NCBI GenBank assembly: GCA_020152595.1 | Contig: JAIGNY010002305.1 | Coordinates: 1,642,001-1,706,000, forward strand | Origin: Chiridota heheva | Lineage: Eukaryota; Echinodermata; Holothuroidea; Apodida; Chiridotidae | Length of the DNA stretch: 64,000 nt | Reading direction: 5' to 3' | Part shown: piece by piece, positions 20,501 through 26,925 of the stretch | How positions within the stretch are numbered: the stretch's first letter is position 1 | Layout: each line of letters begins with the position of its first letter | Program-made: the position numbers and the translations under genes | Notes under the pieces: generated by a model | Seen by the model: the letters and a program-made list of their open reading frames with translations, nothing else | Told to the model about the DNA's origin: nothing | Database searches by the model: none

Positions 20501-23243
20501 TATCCGTACTTTTATACAATAATATAAATGTCTGGTTTTTAAGGCACTGAAAGGTTCTTTGATGGCTTCAAGTACTTTATTTGCCTTATTAAAGGATTAG
20601 TTCAGTGGTGAAGCGTGTCCATCTTATATGAAAGAGGACTTTAAAAGAAACAAAGTAGTGAAGAAAGCGTTCAAAAATCTTATTCCGTTAAGGAGATATT
20701 AAAGGATTAGTTCAGCAGTGAAGCGTGTCCATCTTATATGGAAGAGGACTTCAAAAGAAACAAAATAGTGAAGAAAGCATTCAAAAATCGTATTCCATTA
20801 AGAAGATATTTAAGTGTAAAGTTTGGTATCATTTCTGTAGAAACGACTGAAATCAGACTAGTTGTGATGTCATAACCTTAGATTCCTCAGTCTTAATGTA
20901 TTTTATAGAAAGTTTTTTTTTTTTTTTTGTATTATTTAAATTAGTTTCCCTCAAACTTTCTTCAAATGGTATATTATAAATACCCTTCCTAGATTCAGTT
21001 TTACTACTTTTTTGACATATCCTATGGTCACAAAATTGCAGGAAGAAAAAATATGATAGAATACATCAAGACTTTCAGGAATCTGAGGCTGACATCACAA
21101 CTAGTCTGAGTTCAGTCGTTTCTACTACACAAATGATACCAAACTTTAAGCTTAAATATCTCCTCAACGGACTAAGAATTTTGAATCCTCTTTCATATAA
21201 GGTAAACATGCTTGACCACTGAACTAATCCTTTAATCTTTTCAATCATGACTTTCAAAGGTAAGATTTCCATCAACAATTACACCAATGTCTTTCTCTTC
21301 AGATGATTTTTCTATGGGTTTCAAATTTTGCTTCAGTCTATATTCGACTTTAGGGACACACGAATTTGTAATTTTCATTCTTTTACATTTATCAGGATGG
21401 AATCTTAGCATCCAAGTATCCGCCCACTTTTGTATTTGTTTAATGTCTTCCTGTAATTTCTTACAGTCATTTTCAGTTTTGTCATATTGGAACACCTTAT
21501 TGTCATTCTCATATAAATAAACTTCACCGAACGCGACGCGGTGAGCGATTTTTTAGATAATCATACAGGAAACAAATATAAGATGCTTTGACTTTTTTCT
21601 TACACACGATGAAGTTTACATTAAAGTTTTTCTAATGAAACTGGAAAATTTGTTAAAAATGTGTTTTTGTTTAAATTGTGGAGAAAATCGCTTCAGTGGG
21701 GCGCGATTTTCTGTCGCGGCACAAATTTTGCTTTAATGTGCGTAGAAAGGCCCTTTCAATAATTTTTCAGTCATCTGAATAGCCATGCAATGACGATGCT
21801 AATCTGAAAACGAGGTCAAAATGTGTTTTTTCCCTTTGTTTTATTCATTTTTGTATAAACAATCGCTCACCGCGTCACATTCGGTGTGTAACGGGCTTTA
21901 AGTGACATCACTGTGAGTAAAAGCTTTGATTTTGAATTTGAATCATCTGTTATATTTAGAAGTTGTTATGTTTTTTCTTCTGCAGATGTGAGGCCTCATG
22001 TACTGCATGTAATGATAATAGTCTAACGCACTCGTGTTCCCTGAGTAGCTCAAACAGTATACTCAGCGCAAGCCCACCCCCAAGACACAACGACCGGTCT
22101 GTGCCATCATCACATTCCAGTCTTGGCATCTCGCCTTTGGAGGATGTTGGGAAGTCACCAAGGCACAATGTCATAAGTTGTGTCACCATCGCGGATAGTC
22201 CCGATGATGAGAGAGGTGATACCGCCCAGAGGGTTGCCGCCAAGTCTAAGATGGGTACTGAACAGAAAGCACAGAGGGAACAATCAAGCCGCGGAGAAGA
22301 GAGAGATAGGGTCAGATTTCAGTCAGTGTGTGAAGAGATTCAAACAGAGAGAGACAGCGAGGGACACATGGTGGTGGAGCCATTGGCGTTAAAGGTGGAA
22401 CCAGATTTGCAAGGTCAGTGCCAGAAGGAGGACAGGAAACCGTTGGCGAAAGTCGGAAAAGCATTAACGTTGACGGATTATGAATTGTCAAGAATGGGAC
22501 TGAAGAAGGAAAAGCCGCTTCACCATCGATCAGATTCAGCTATAGCTTTCATCAATATGCCGCCCTTGCAGGGGGAAGCTGAGGTGGGTACAAGTTCACA
22601 GGGTACAATGACCCAACAGGGAACTGGGGAGACGATCTTGCCATCATTGCCTGCCAGTGCACGGTCATCTTTGCTGCTGCAAACAGTAGCTCAAAGCAAT
22701 GGCGTAGATGCCAACGTCAGGAGAATCAGTCGGGTAGGCGAGGGTAACAACTCCCATATCAACCAAGTTCAGTCACAGAATCGAAAAATAGTGTATGCAT
22801 CTACGGGGGGTCAGGTTTATATCACGCCGGCCGCCCATACCGCGCAAACCATTTCTTTACTTGCTAGCCCCACCCAGAACCCCCACCCCGCACATCACAT
22901 GGTACCTAGTGCAGGAGCACAATACATAAATTACAGGTACGGGGGTACTCCCGGTTTAGCTTCCCCAGCGGGTGCCACAATACACACAATACCCACACAA
23001 CCACATATCCATTATCGCACAAACCTCGCTGCACACGCCCATGGGGCAGTCCTGCAGACCCCCTCCATGGTGCCACATGGTTACCCTACGTCATCTAGCC
23101 TCTTCACTACTCACCCGTTGTCACATTCACATTGTGGTCGACCTGTGTACGTACGCTCACCCTCTGGGAATATTTACAGCACATACCCTTTAAGTCCCAC
23201 CCGTAATCGAGCGCATGTCTTTTATCCAACTGGTGGAGAGTGA
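404..23243 (+). CDS. HIPK: Homeodomain-interacting protein kinase (HIPK), 3' part of gene, nine exons
   Basis: Nine exons (404-578, 3600-3788, 9031-9129, 10190-10384, 12665-12786, 14415-14547, 17216-17358, 19349-19636, 21986-23243) join in one frame to give 866 aa and a TGA stop; every join keeps phase and every intron starts GT and ends AG. The start codon and kinase domain lie left of the window. The order of motifs follows vertebrate HIPK2 after its kinase domain: MEVCKR, NLNISFNNQL, RQDPFQQ, ENTV/LHIQPQ, LLTPWQQ with VIPET, SPQKSKRV, IIISDTPSPVPSVITIS followed by an acidic stretch (the SUMO-interaction motif), HNVISCVTIADSP, and a C-terminal YPLSP. HIPKs are nuclear dual-specificity-type kinases that phosphorylate transcription factors and co-repressors. 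This is inference from family homology. Invertebrates usually carry one HIPK, so I do not assign a vertebrate paralogue number. Confidence 0.95.
768..1176 (-). mobile_element. Decayed LINE reverse-transcriptase tail
   Basis: Minus-strand translation gives FHWLPV, then ITFKLMLFVNKSLN, CVPTYVNHLL and PTR, the conserved post-catalytic tail of L2/CR1/Jockey-type LINE ORF2 (typically LHWLPV, FKILLLTYKAL, APxYL). A later frame has IFGINYLMNSNLPQ, like the WN-LP motif. Frames shift, and the MLFV-KSLN segment is duplicated in tandem (plus strand about 965-1070). Non-functional, 5'-truncated, inside a HIPK intron. Confidence 0.72.
1886..2880. repeat. Minisatellite with higher-order structure, AAATTATGACAGGTT core
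   Basis: About 20 copies of a unit built on TTTAAATTATGACAGGTT, of two main lengths: a short form with GACCACCTACC and a longer one with TTTTCTTTTCAACCACGTA. A block with a doubled ATTATGACAAATTATGACAGG recurs near 2240, 2560 and 2765, so groups of units have been copied together. It lies in a HIPK intron. Confidence 0.93.
3005..3065. repeat. TTGA-rich simple repeat
   Basis: Imperfect ATTGATTGATTGAT runs around a TATTTATTGATTGATTGATAATC core. A similar block occurs at 3480-3545. Confidence 0.8.
3600..3788 (+). CDS. HIPK: HIPK exon ending in the DPFQQ motif
   Basis: The exon has 189 nt, 63 codons, phase 0 on both sides, with acceptor CATTTCATTAG and donor CAG|GTAAGC. The product is rich in Pro, Gln and Tyr, begins APSQALTSS (compare APSSTSA in HIPK2) and ends RQDPFQQ (compare RPDPFQQ). 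The match at both ends supports the splice sites. Confidence 0.93.
3789..5548. other. HIPK intron, no recognised gene
   Basis: No exon-like sequence. A 20-bp TAAGCATGCTAG-type duplication sits just after the donor (3789-3850). The ORFs at 3890-4268 lack splice support and family similarity. There are fragments of dispersed repeats but no complete element that I could define. Confidence 0.6.
5549..5578. repeat. (TG)n microsatellite
   Basis: About 15 uninterrupted TG dinucleotides. Confidence 0.97.
5579..7230. other. HIPK intron, no recognised gene
   Basis: AT-rich sequence. Short ORFs (5619-5870, 6343-6534, 6615-6812) have no recognisable domain or splice context. Nothing supported. Confidence 0.6.
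7231..7800 (-). mobile_element. MITE copy A (about 530 bp, AATATTCCCATGG termini)
   Basis: Begins AAAAGAATATTACCATGG and ends GTGGGAATATTTC, an inverted terminal repeat. The whole body is the reverse complement of 17745-18290, about 85% alike by eye over some 500 bp, with landmarks GGGTATATTTGGCAATGTAT and GAATAGGAAAAGG in both. No coding capacity. Its right terminus runs straight into the tandem array at 7790-8390. Confidence 0.85.
7790..8393. repeat. Minisatellite of 33-36 bp derived from MITE terminus
   Basis: About 17 units made of CATGGGAATATTCCTTTAAC, then AGTACACATAAAAAAA or AGGACACACAAAAAAA. The CATGGGAATATTCCTTTAA part equals the end of MITE copy A. Open frames on the minus strand (up to 135 aa, FPCFFVCPVKEI-type) and plus strand are periodic artefacts. 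Confidence 0.93.
8611..8740 (+). mobile_element. tRNA-derived SINE or tRNA fossil with triplicated A box
   Basis: ATGGTCTAGTGG-type A box occurs three times with a 23-bp period (8611, 8634, 8657), followed by a B-box-like GGAGTTCAATCTCC at 8701-8714 and then GGGTGGGTC. The head resembles tRNA-Glu/Asp A-box sequence (TGGTCTAGTGGTTA). No acceptor-stem pairing was found, so it is not called as a tRNA gene. Confidence 0.65.
9031..9129 (+). CDS. HIPK: HIPK exon, 33 residues, ENTV...LHIQPQ
   Basis: The exon has 99 nt in phase 0 between TTCATTAACAG and CAA|GTTAGT. It encodes SLQVYPLPVENTVTMV and GLHIQPQVFRQ, which align with the MENAVPIV and LQIQPGLLAQ segments of HIPK2. The donor is weaker than its neighbours (no G before GT), but the frame continues perfectly into the next exon. 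Confidence 0.9.
9130..10189. other. HIPK intron with dispersed-repeat fragment
   Basis: The stretch 9322-9510 (GGGACACTAGAAGTGAAGG, then TGCAATTTTATCAGAGACTC, then AGTCAAGCTTTTGTGACCC) is a diverged copy of 14955-15115 in the same orientation. The repeat type is unknown. There is a G-rich run at 9590-9615. No exon. Confidence 0.6.
10190..10384 (+). CDS. HIPK: HIPK exon, Ala/Ser/Thr-rich linker
   Basis: The exon has 195 nt, 65 codons, phase 0, flanked by TGCCTTTCAG and CAG|GTAAGA. It encodes a low-complexity Ala/Ser/Thr/Pro stretch with a six-Ala run, ending NQTVFLQ. It is much more GC-rich than the introns on either side. All three frames are open across it, but only this frame joins its neighbours. 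Confidence 0.87.
10519..12410. repeat. 31-bp minisatellite, about 60 copies
   Basis: The unit is GTTATGGGTTATGAGTATTT, then TAGTTCCAGAA (31 bp). Copies are very uniform in the middle and broken up by small deletions after about 11990. It fills most of the intron between the exons at 10190-10384 and 12665-12786. Confidence 0.97.
12665..12786 (+). CDS. HIPK: HIPK exon with LLTPWQQ and VIPET motifs
   Basis: The exon has 122 nt, entered in phase 0 and left in phase 2. It lies between TTCCATTCCAG and GGAG|GTAAGG. It encodes QVLLTPWQQGAVSHQPVIPET, which matches the QILLPPAWQQLTG and ATVIPET segments of HIPK2, and ends LSDTW plus two bases of an Arg codon (compare LADWR). Confidence 0.92.
12795..13735. 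repeat. 20-bp minisatellite with degenerate flanks
   Basis: A core of near-identical AGTAAACATGAATGTCTTGC units runs from 13092 to 13405; more diverged related units extend on both sides. The 20-bp period keeps all three minus-strand frames open and gives the same peptide (HVYCKTFMFTARHSCLLQDI) cyclically, so the 279-, 160- and 112-aa ORFs here are not evidence of a gene. The array starts right after the donor at 12786. Confidence 0.95.
13848..14215 (+). mobile_element. tRNA-derived SINE
   Basis: TAGCTCAGTCGG at 13862-13873 matches the pol III A-box consensus exactly, and GATTCCAGTCC at 13894-13904 resembles the B box; the distance is about 12 bp shorter than in a tRNA. The body contains GGACGTAAAGCCGTCGGTCC and CCATCCTGGCAAATTCATCG, a long conserved-core style typical of invertebrate SINEs. 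Full length is likely, in a HIPK intron. Confidence 0.75.
14415..14547 (+). CDS. HIPK: HIPK exon, divergent linker
   Basis: The exon has 133 nt. Its first base completes an Arg codon (phase 2 to 0), between CACCACACTAG and GAG|GTGAGT. It encodes RQFVSAAPMSWRTADDSG and a short acidic end. Sequence similarity to vertebrate HIPK is weak here. The evidence is frame continuity on both sides, good splice sites, and base composition above that of the intron. Confidence 0.78.
14683..14750. repeat. 17-bp tandem repeat, four copies
   Basis: TTATGATTAACATGTTG repeated four times. It lies between two similar segments (14555-14680 and 14860-14960) that both contain a TTGATAT, TTATTCCGTAAAA-like stretch, so the region is a local duplication. 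Confidence 0.9.
14798..15115. mobile_element. Fragment of a dispersed MITE-like repeat
   Basis: Begins TTAAAGGAATATTCCCGTG, the same kind of terminus as the MITE at 7231/17760, and includes the segment shared with 9322-9510. No coding capacity. Boundaries are approximate. Confidence 0.5.
15120..16360. repeat. About 300-bp tandem repeat, four diverged copies, with GGGCGGGGC boxes
   Basis: Each copy carries GTACACAGATAGCTCATGGT-like sequence, then a CATATTAATGAGTAGGC, GGGGCTTA block, then CTGTTTTGTTTCATATTTGG-like sequence and GTGGGCGGGGC. The ATTAATGAGTAGGC block recurs near 15320, 15625, 15920 and 16205. Minus-strand ORFs of similar sequence (AHL, MSYLCTT) are products of the repeat. Confidence 0.85.
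16780..17160 (-). mobile_element. LINE reverse-transcriptase tail (L2/CR1-like)
   Basis: Minus-strand translation gives LVLKELHWLPVGN, then FRALCGLSPCYMTNMF, YTPARALRSC, VVPRTKTVSHGDKSFR and LWNNLPSDVR, the standard tail of L2/CR1-type ORF2. After a frameshift comes SLSKTHLFKLAYGL and the end. 5'-truncated, broken, and lying just upstream of a HIPK exon in the opposite orientation. Confidence 0.88.
17216..17358 (+). CDS. HIPK: HIPK exon, basic Ser/Gln/Arg linker
   Basis: The exon has 143 nt, phase 0 to phase 2, between TTGTTCCATTCAG and CAAAG|GTAAGC. It encodes RSQFGSGSHRTPVIPQHALQ followed by a basic stretch ending RRVRKQGAQR. A LINE tail ends less than 100 bp upstream in the opposite orientation, and the minisatellite-flanked MITE starts about 100 bp downstream. 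Confidence 0.86.
17463..17757. repeat. 22-bp minisatellite, left end of MITE copy B
   Basis: About 13 units of AAAGGAATATTCACATGTTTTT. The unit equals the MITE terminus AAAGGAATATTCCCATG plus a few bases. It joins directly to the MITE body at about 17757. Confidence 0.94.
17757..18290 (+). mobile_element. MITE copy B body
   Basis: Reverse-complement partner of 7231-7800. Landmarks are CAATTTAGTACAAAAATCATG, GAATAGGAAAAGG, GACATCACAGCAA, TTGCCAAATATACCCTACTT and CAACCTGATTTTTGTACC, ending CCATGGGAATATTCCTTTAG. No coding capacity. Confidence 0.87.
18190..18781. repeat. Right-end expansion of MITE copy B: 113-bp triplication and 21-bp array
   Basis: The last roughly 113 bp of the MITE (ATATCTTTTGAACTTAATAT to GGGAATATTCCTTTAGAAATC) occurs almost three times (18190-18480). 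It is followed by about 13 units of a 21-bp repeat, AATATTACAAAAAACCATGGG, to 18771. Plus-strand (YYKKPWE) and minus-strand (VFCNIP) ORFs are periodic artefacts. Confidence 0.93.
18782..18990 (+). mobile_element. tRNA-derived SINE, short form
   Basis: GTGGTAGCTCGGTGCTGG resembles an A box. The 3' part, GATGGACTGGTGTCCCATCC, is the tail shared with the minus-strand SINEs at 54931-55183 and 57060-57280. It follows directly after the minisatellite at 18771. Confidence 0.6.
19349..19636 (+). CDS. HIPK: HIPK exon with nuclear-localization-like segment and SUMO-interaction motif
   Basis: The exon has 288 nt, phase 2 on both sides, between TGAATTCCAG and AAAAAG|GTTTGT. It encodes SLSPQKSKRVRGSSPSSS (the SPQRSKRVKE basic segment of HIPK2, a likely nuclear-localization signal). 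It then encodes IIISDTPSPVPSVITIS followed by DDSDDE. In vertebrate HIPK2 the corresponding hydrophobic core plus acidic tail is the SUMO-interaction motif that directs it to nuclear bodies. Conservation of VITIS plus acid is visible directly; function is inferred. Confidence 0.95.
19660..19725 (+). mobile_element. Fragment of the AGGATTAGTTCAGTGG MITE family
   Basis: Contains GGGTTAGTTCAGTGGTCGAC then TATATGAAGGAGGA, the left end of the family that is intact at 20593-21231. It lies just after the HIPK donor at 19636. Confidence 0.55.
19990..21524 (-). mobile_element. Decayed CR1-like LINE, split by a MITE
   Basis: Minus-strand translation in order: LYENDNKVF (catalytic YADD region, mutated), LQEDIKQIQKWADTWMLRF then PDKCK, KDIGVIVDGNLTFESH, [MITE 20593-21231], NKANKVLEAI, LEYCNPFWSP, RGAKRLLPGMDKLNYAERL, RRHRGDLIEAYKI, and VDIWNKLPKKVV. 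These are the finger-to-tail blocks of CR1-type ORF2. Frameshifts and stops show it is dead; it is 5'-truncated next to the element at 21525. It lies antisense in the last HIPK intron. Confidence 0.9.
20593..21231. mobile_element. Foldback MITE, family AGGATTAGTTCAGTGG, with TTAA duplication
   Basis: Starts AGGATTAGTTCAGTGG and ends CCACTGAACTAATCCT, with inverted arms of roughly 190 bp. TTAA flanks both ends (20589-20592, 21232-21235). The first 107 bp or so are duplicated in tandem (20593, 20701). Removing the element with one TTAA restores the LINE reading through KINKAN. Non-coding. A TTAA duplication is typical of piggyBac-like elements; TA would also fit, so the superfamily is inference. 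Confidence 0.88.
21525..21890. mobile_element. CpG-rich TIR element (MITE)
   Basis: CACCGAACGCGACGCGGTG with AGCGATT at the left end pairs with AATCGCTCACCGCGTCACAT, TCGGTG at the right end: a 26-bp TIR with few mismatches. An inner palindrome AAAATCGC...GCGATTTT lies near 21680-21710. Its CpG content stands out in AT-rich surroundings. It ends about 100 bp upstream of the last HIPK exon. Confidence 0.78.
21986..23243 (+). CDS. HIPK: HIPK terminal coding exon
   Basis: The exon has 1258 nt, with acceptor TTTTTTCTTCTGCAG; its first base completes an Arg codon and it ends in TGA. It opens with a short Cys-containing piece (CEASCTAC), then HNVISCVTIADSPDDE, which matches the NVISCVTVHDSP block of HIPK2. 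A charged Lys/Glu-rich middle follows, then a Tyr/His/Pro/Thr-rich tail containing VYITPAAHTAQTISLL (compare AYITPTMAQAPYSF) and the near-terminal YPLSP. It is by far the longest exon here and clearly GC-richer than its surroundings. Confidence 0.96.
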
Positions 23244-23710
23244 CTCCTAACAAGGTCAAAAGGTCATGAGGCATTTGTACATAAGAGAATTGACTATGTC
23301 AAAGTCGGCCGATTACTTAATGGAGGCAATTAGGAGGAAATTTGAGCACTGTTTGCCTCTTTGAAGGAAGGAACTGAGAGGAAGTTGTGATTGTGTGGTC
23401 ATTGAGACGTCTTTAGAAATATCTTGTGATTGGCTCAGCTCTTGACCAATCAGACATATATACTTCCTGACATTTTGCATGAATGGCGTGGTGTTGTTTT
23501 CATTGTTATTATATTATTGACCAGTGTTAGCACTTTTAGTGTGGTGTAGTATTCAGTTAAAATTGATATTTTTTTTTTTTAATATTTTTTTTCTCCATTT
23601 TTTCTTGTTTTTGTCATCGAATGTTAAATCAGGTTCTTACCCCCAGCCATATCATAACACTTGGGTTTAAATATGATATGTAGTCAACATTTCAATAAAG
23701 ACTTGTTTGC
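23244..23710 (+). other. Proposed HIPK 3' UTR
   Basis: AT-rich, non-coding sequence between the stop codon and the first good polyadenylation hexamer. It includes a T-rich run at about 23570-23610. HIPK mRNAs often have long 3' UTRs, so the true end may be further right; this is only the shortest version the sequence supports. Confidence 0.5.
23694..23699 (+). promoter_or_regulatory. AATAAA polyadenylation signal candidate for HIPK
   Basis: Canonical AATAAA about 450 nt after the stop codon, followed by a T/G-rich stretch. Other AATAAA hexamers occur downstream (for example in CCAATAAAGC near 28930), so alternative longer ends are possible. Confidence 0.5.
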
Positions 23711-24580
23711 CAATTGTATCTTTTACGCATCATCCATCAATCTCATCATTTTTGAGTTCATACAATTACTTAATGAATAAATGCAGATTAGATGCAGTAA
23801 ATTTTCTATACACTGCCATGATATATTGATATACAGGCACACATGTTTTCCTTCATAATGTTTAAAAACGATTTTATATACGTTCGTATAATCTTACATT
23901 GTATATCTGATTAAAGAAACTAATTAGAATTGAGAAATATTAGGAATAGTCGAGTGTCTAAGCAGAAGGTCTAGATATAATCATTTGCATAAGTCTGTTG
24001 TATTGGGTTTCTAGGTTGTTGATTAATGAGTTTTTTAGATTTAAGGGTCAAGAAAATGTTACGTGGTAAGATATAAAAATATTCAAACTTCACTTCATTA
24101 ATCTATTTTGTCAGGCTTAGGCCTCAGTTTTTGACTACTGCACTTTCTATTTTTACAGAGTTGAATATCTGTGGCGTATTTGTCACCCTGCATTTCACTG
24201 TTAGTAGTTCAATATTCCCTCATTGGTGTATTGATTGTATGAATATTCATATTTGAATGTATGAATGATAAACAGCACTATTTTCACCAGAGCATGCATC
24301 TATTTGGTATTCTGGTGAAGGTAATTTTGTGAGTAGTAAATAGGAGCCGGGCGTTAGTCTTGTGGCCTTAGAATAACTGAATATTTCTCTTGCACGGAAG
24401 AATTCTTCTGACGGATTGTTGTGAGTAGTAAATTGGAATATTTAGGCCAAAAGTGTTGATGTATTAGTCTGGTGTCCCTCAAAAGTTGAATCTTACTTGG
24501 AATAATAGTAAAAACTATCTCTGCAGTGAATAGCACAAATGAACTTTTAGCTTTAAGAGCCATTATCTATGATTTTTGTA
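23711..24580. other. Intergenic, nothing recognised
   Basis: AT-rich sequence without exon-like or repeat structure that I can define; it may be part of a longer HIPK 3' UTR. Confidence 0.5.
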
Positions 24581-24583
24581 CCT

Positions 24584-25930
24584 CTTGGTAAGCCGAATTA
24601 AGACGTCGGTACACTTTGGCAGGTTAATGTAATCCCCTGATCAATCAAGCTAGATATTCAATCACATTTTGTGGAAATTCTTGGTAAGCTGAGTTAAGAC
24701 GTCTGCACACTTTGGCAGGTGAATGTAATCCCCTGATCAATCAAGCTAGATATTCAATCACATTTTGTGAAAATTCTTGGTAAGCTGAGTTAAGACGTCT
24801 GTACACTTTGGCAGGTGAATGTAATCCCCTGATCAATCAAGCTAGATATTCAATCACATTTTGTGAAAATTCTTGGTAAGCTGAGTTAAGACGTCTGTAC
24901 ACTTTGGCAGGTGAATGTAATCCCATGATCAATCAAGCTAGATATTCAATCACATTTTGTGAAAATTCTTGGTAAGCTGAGTTAAGACGTCTGTAAACTT
25001 TGGCAGGTGAATGTAATCCCATGATCAATCAAGCTAGATATTCAATCACATTTTGTGAAAATTCTTGGTAAGCTGAGTTAAGACGTCTGTACACTTTGGC
25101 AGGTGAATGTAATCCCATGATCAATCAAGCTAGATATTCAATCACATTTTGTGAAAATTCTTGGTAAGCTGAGTTAAGACGTCTGTACACTTTGGCAGGT
25201 GAATGTAATCCCATGATCAATCAAGCTAGATATTCAATCACATTTTGTGAAAATTCTTGGTAAGCTGAGTTAAGACGTCTGTACACTTTGGCAGGTGAAT
25301 GTAATCCCCTGATCAATCAAGCTAGATATTCAATCACATTTTGTGAAAATTCTTGGTAAGCTGAGTTAAGACGTCTGTACACTTTGGCAGGTGAATGTAA
25401 TCCCATGATCAATCAAGCTAGATATTCAATCACATTTTGTGAAAATTCTTGGTAAGCTGAGTTAAGACGCCTGTAAACTTTGGCAGGTGAATGTAATCCC
25501 ATGATCAATCAAGCTAGATATTCAATCACATTTTGTGAAAATTCTTGGTAAGCTGAGTTAAGACGTCTGTACACTTTGGCAGGTGAATGTAATCCCATGA
25601 TCAATCAAGCTAGATATTCAATCACATTTTGTGAAAATTCTTGGTAAGCTGAGTTAAGACGTCTGTAAACTTTGGCAGGTGAATGTAATCCCATGATCAA
25701 TCAAGCTAGATATTCAATCACATTTTGTGAAAATTCTTGGTAAGCTGAGTTAAGATGTCTGTACACTTTGGCAGGTGAATGTAATCCCCTGATCAATCAA
25801 GCTAGATATTCAATCACATTTTGTGAAAATTCTTGGTAAGCTGAGTTAAGACGTCTGTAAACTTTGGCAGGTGAATGTAATCCCATGATCAATCAAGCTA
25901 GATATTCAATTACATTTTGTGAAAATTTGC
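24584..25930. repeat. 96-bp tandem repeat, 14 copies
   Basis: The unit contains CTTGGTAAGCTGAGTTAAGA, CGTCTGTACACTTTGGCAGG and ATCAATCAAGCTAGATATTC. The period is exactly 96 bp over most copies. The first copies differ most; internal copies differ by single bases (CCCCTG/CCCATG, TACAC/TAAAC) that alternate along the array. This indicates recent multi-unit copying. Confidence 0.97.
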
Positions 25931-26329
25931 AAAAGTTTCTAACGCCATAAGTTTTTGATTGAGAGGTCCTTTAAAAACAGTTAACAGAACTCGTTACCTT
26001 TAGGATTTCAAAGGATCGGTCGAAGTAATTCTGGATGTAAAAATTTCTGAACTGTTTCTTTGTGTTGTTTTGAGTAAAGATTGAAGTAGTTTGTGTACAT
26101 ACTGTAACTTTATATACAAAGAAACATGAACCAAAGGCTGTGGGTTATAAACCTTCTTTGCAAGGGTTGTAAAGTAGTTGTACTTTTGATGAAAATTGAA
26201 TGAAAATGATTATTGTTCTTTTCATTGGCTGAATTATCAAATTTGAAGCCAGTTTGTAAATTTGTTTTTTGAAATTTAGAATTGCTTTCGATTTGATTTG
26301 ATTTTGAATTTTGATTGGTTTCATTACAT

Positions 26330-26925
26330 TGAATAGTAGACTAACTAGGTAGCATTTAGAGCGTGTTCAGAGAACGCATTTAGAGCGTTCAGAGAACGAC
26401 GCAATGGTAGACTAACTAGGTAGCATTTAGAGCGTGTTCAGAGAACGACGTGCACTGCTTTGTGGTTACATTACATTGAATGGTAGACTAACTAGGTAGC
26501 ATTTAGAGCGTGTTCAGAGAATGAAGTGCACTGCTTTGTGGTTACATTACATTGAATGGTAGACTAACTAGGTAGCATTTAGAGCGTGTTCAGAGAACGA
26601 CGTGCACTGCTTTGTGGTTACATTACATTGAATGGTAGACTAACTAGGTAGCATTTAGAGCGTGTTCAGAGAACGACGTGCACTGCTTTGTGGTTACATT
26701 ACATTGAATGGTAGACTAACTCAGTAGCATTTAGAGCGTGTTCAGAGAACGACGTGCACTGCTTTGTGGTTGCATTACATTGAATGGTAGACTAAATAGG
26801 TAGCATTTAGAGCGTGTTCAGAGAACGACGTGCACTGCTTTGTGGTTACATTACATTGAATGGTAGACTAACTAGGCAGCATTTAGAGCGTGTTCAGAGA
26901 ATGAAGTGCACTGCTTTGTAGGGAT
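26330..26925. repeat. 76-bp tandem repeat, about 7.5 copies
   Basis: The unit contains TAGACTAACTAGGTAGCATT, TAGAGCGTGTTCAGAGAACG, ACGTGCACTGCTTTGTGG and TTACATTACATTGAA. The first copy is internally shortened. Copies are nearly identical. Confidence 0.96.
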
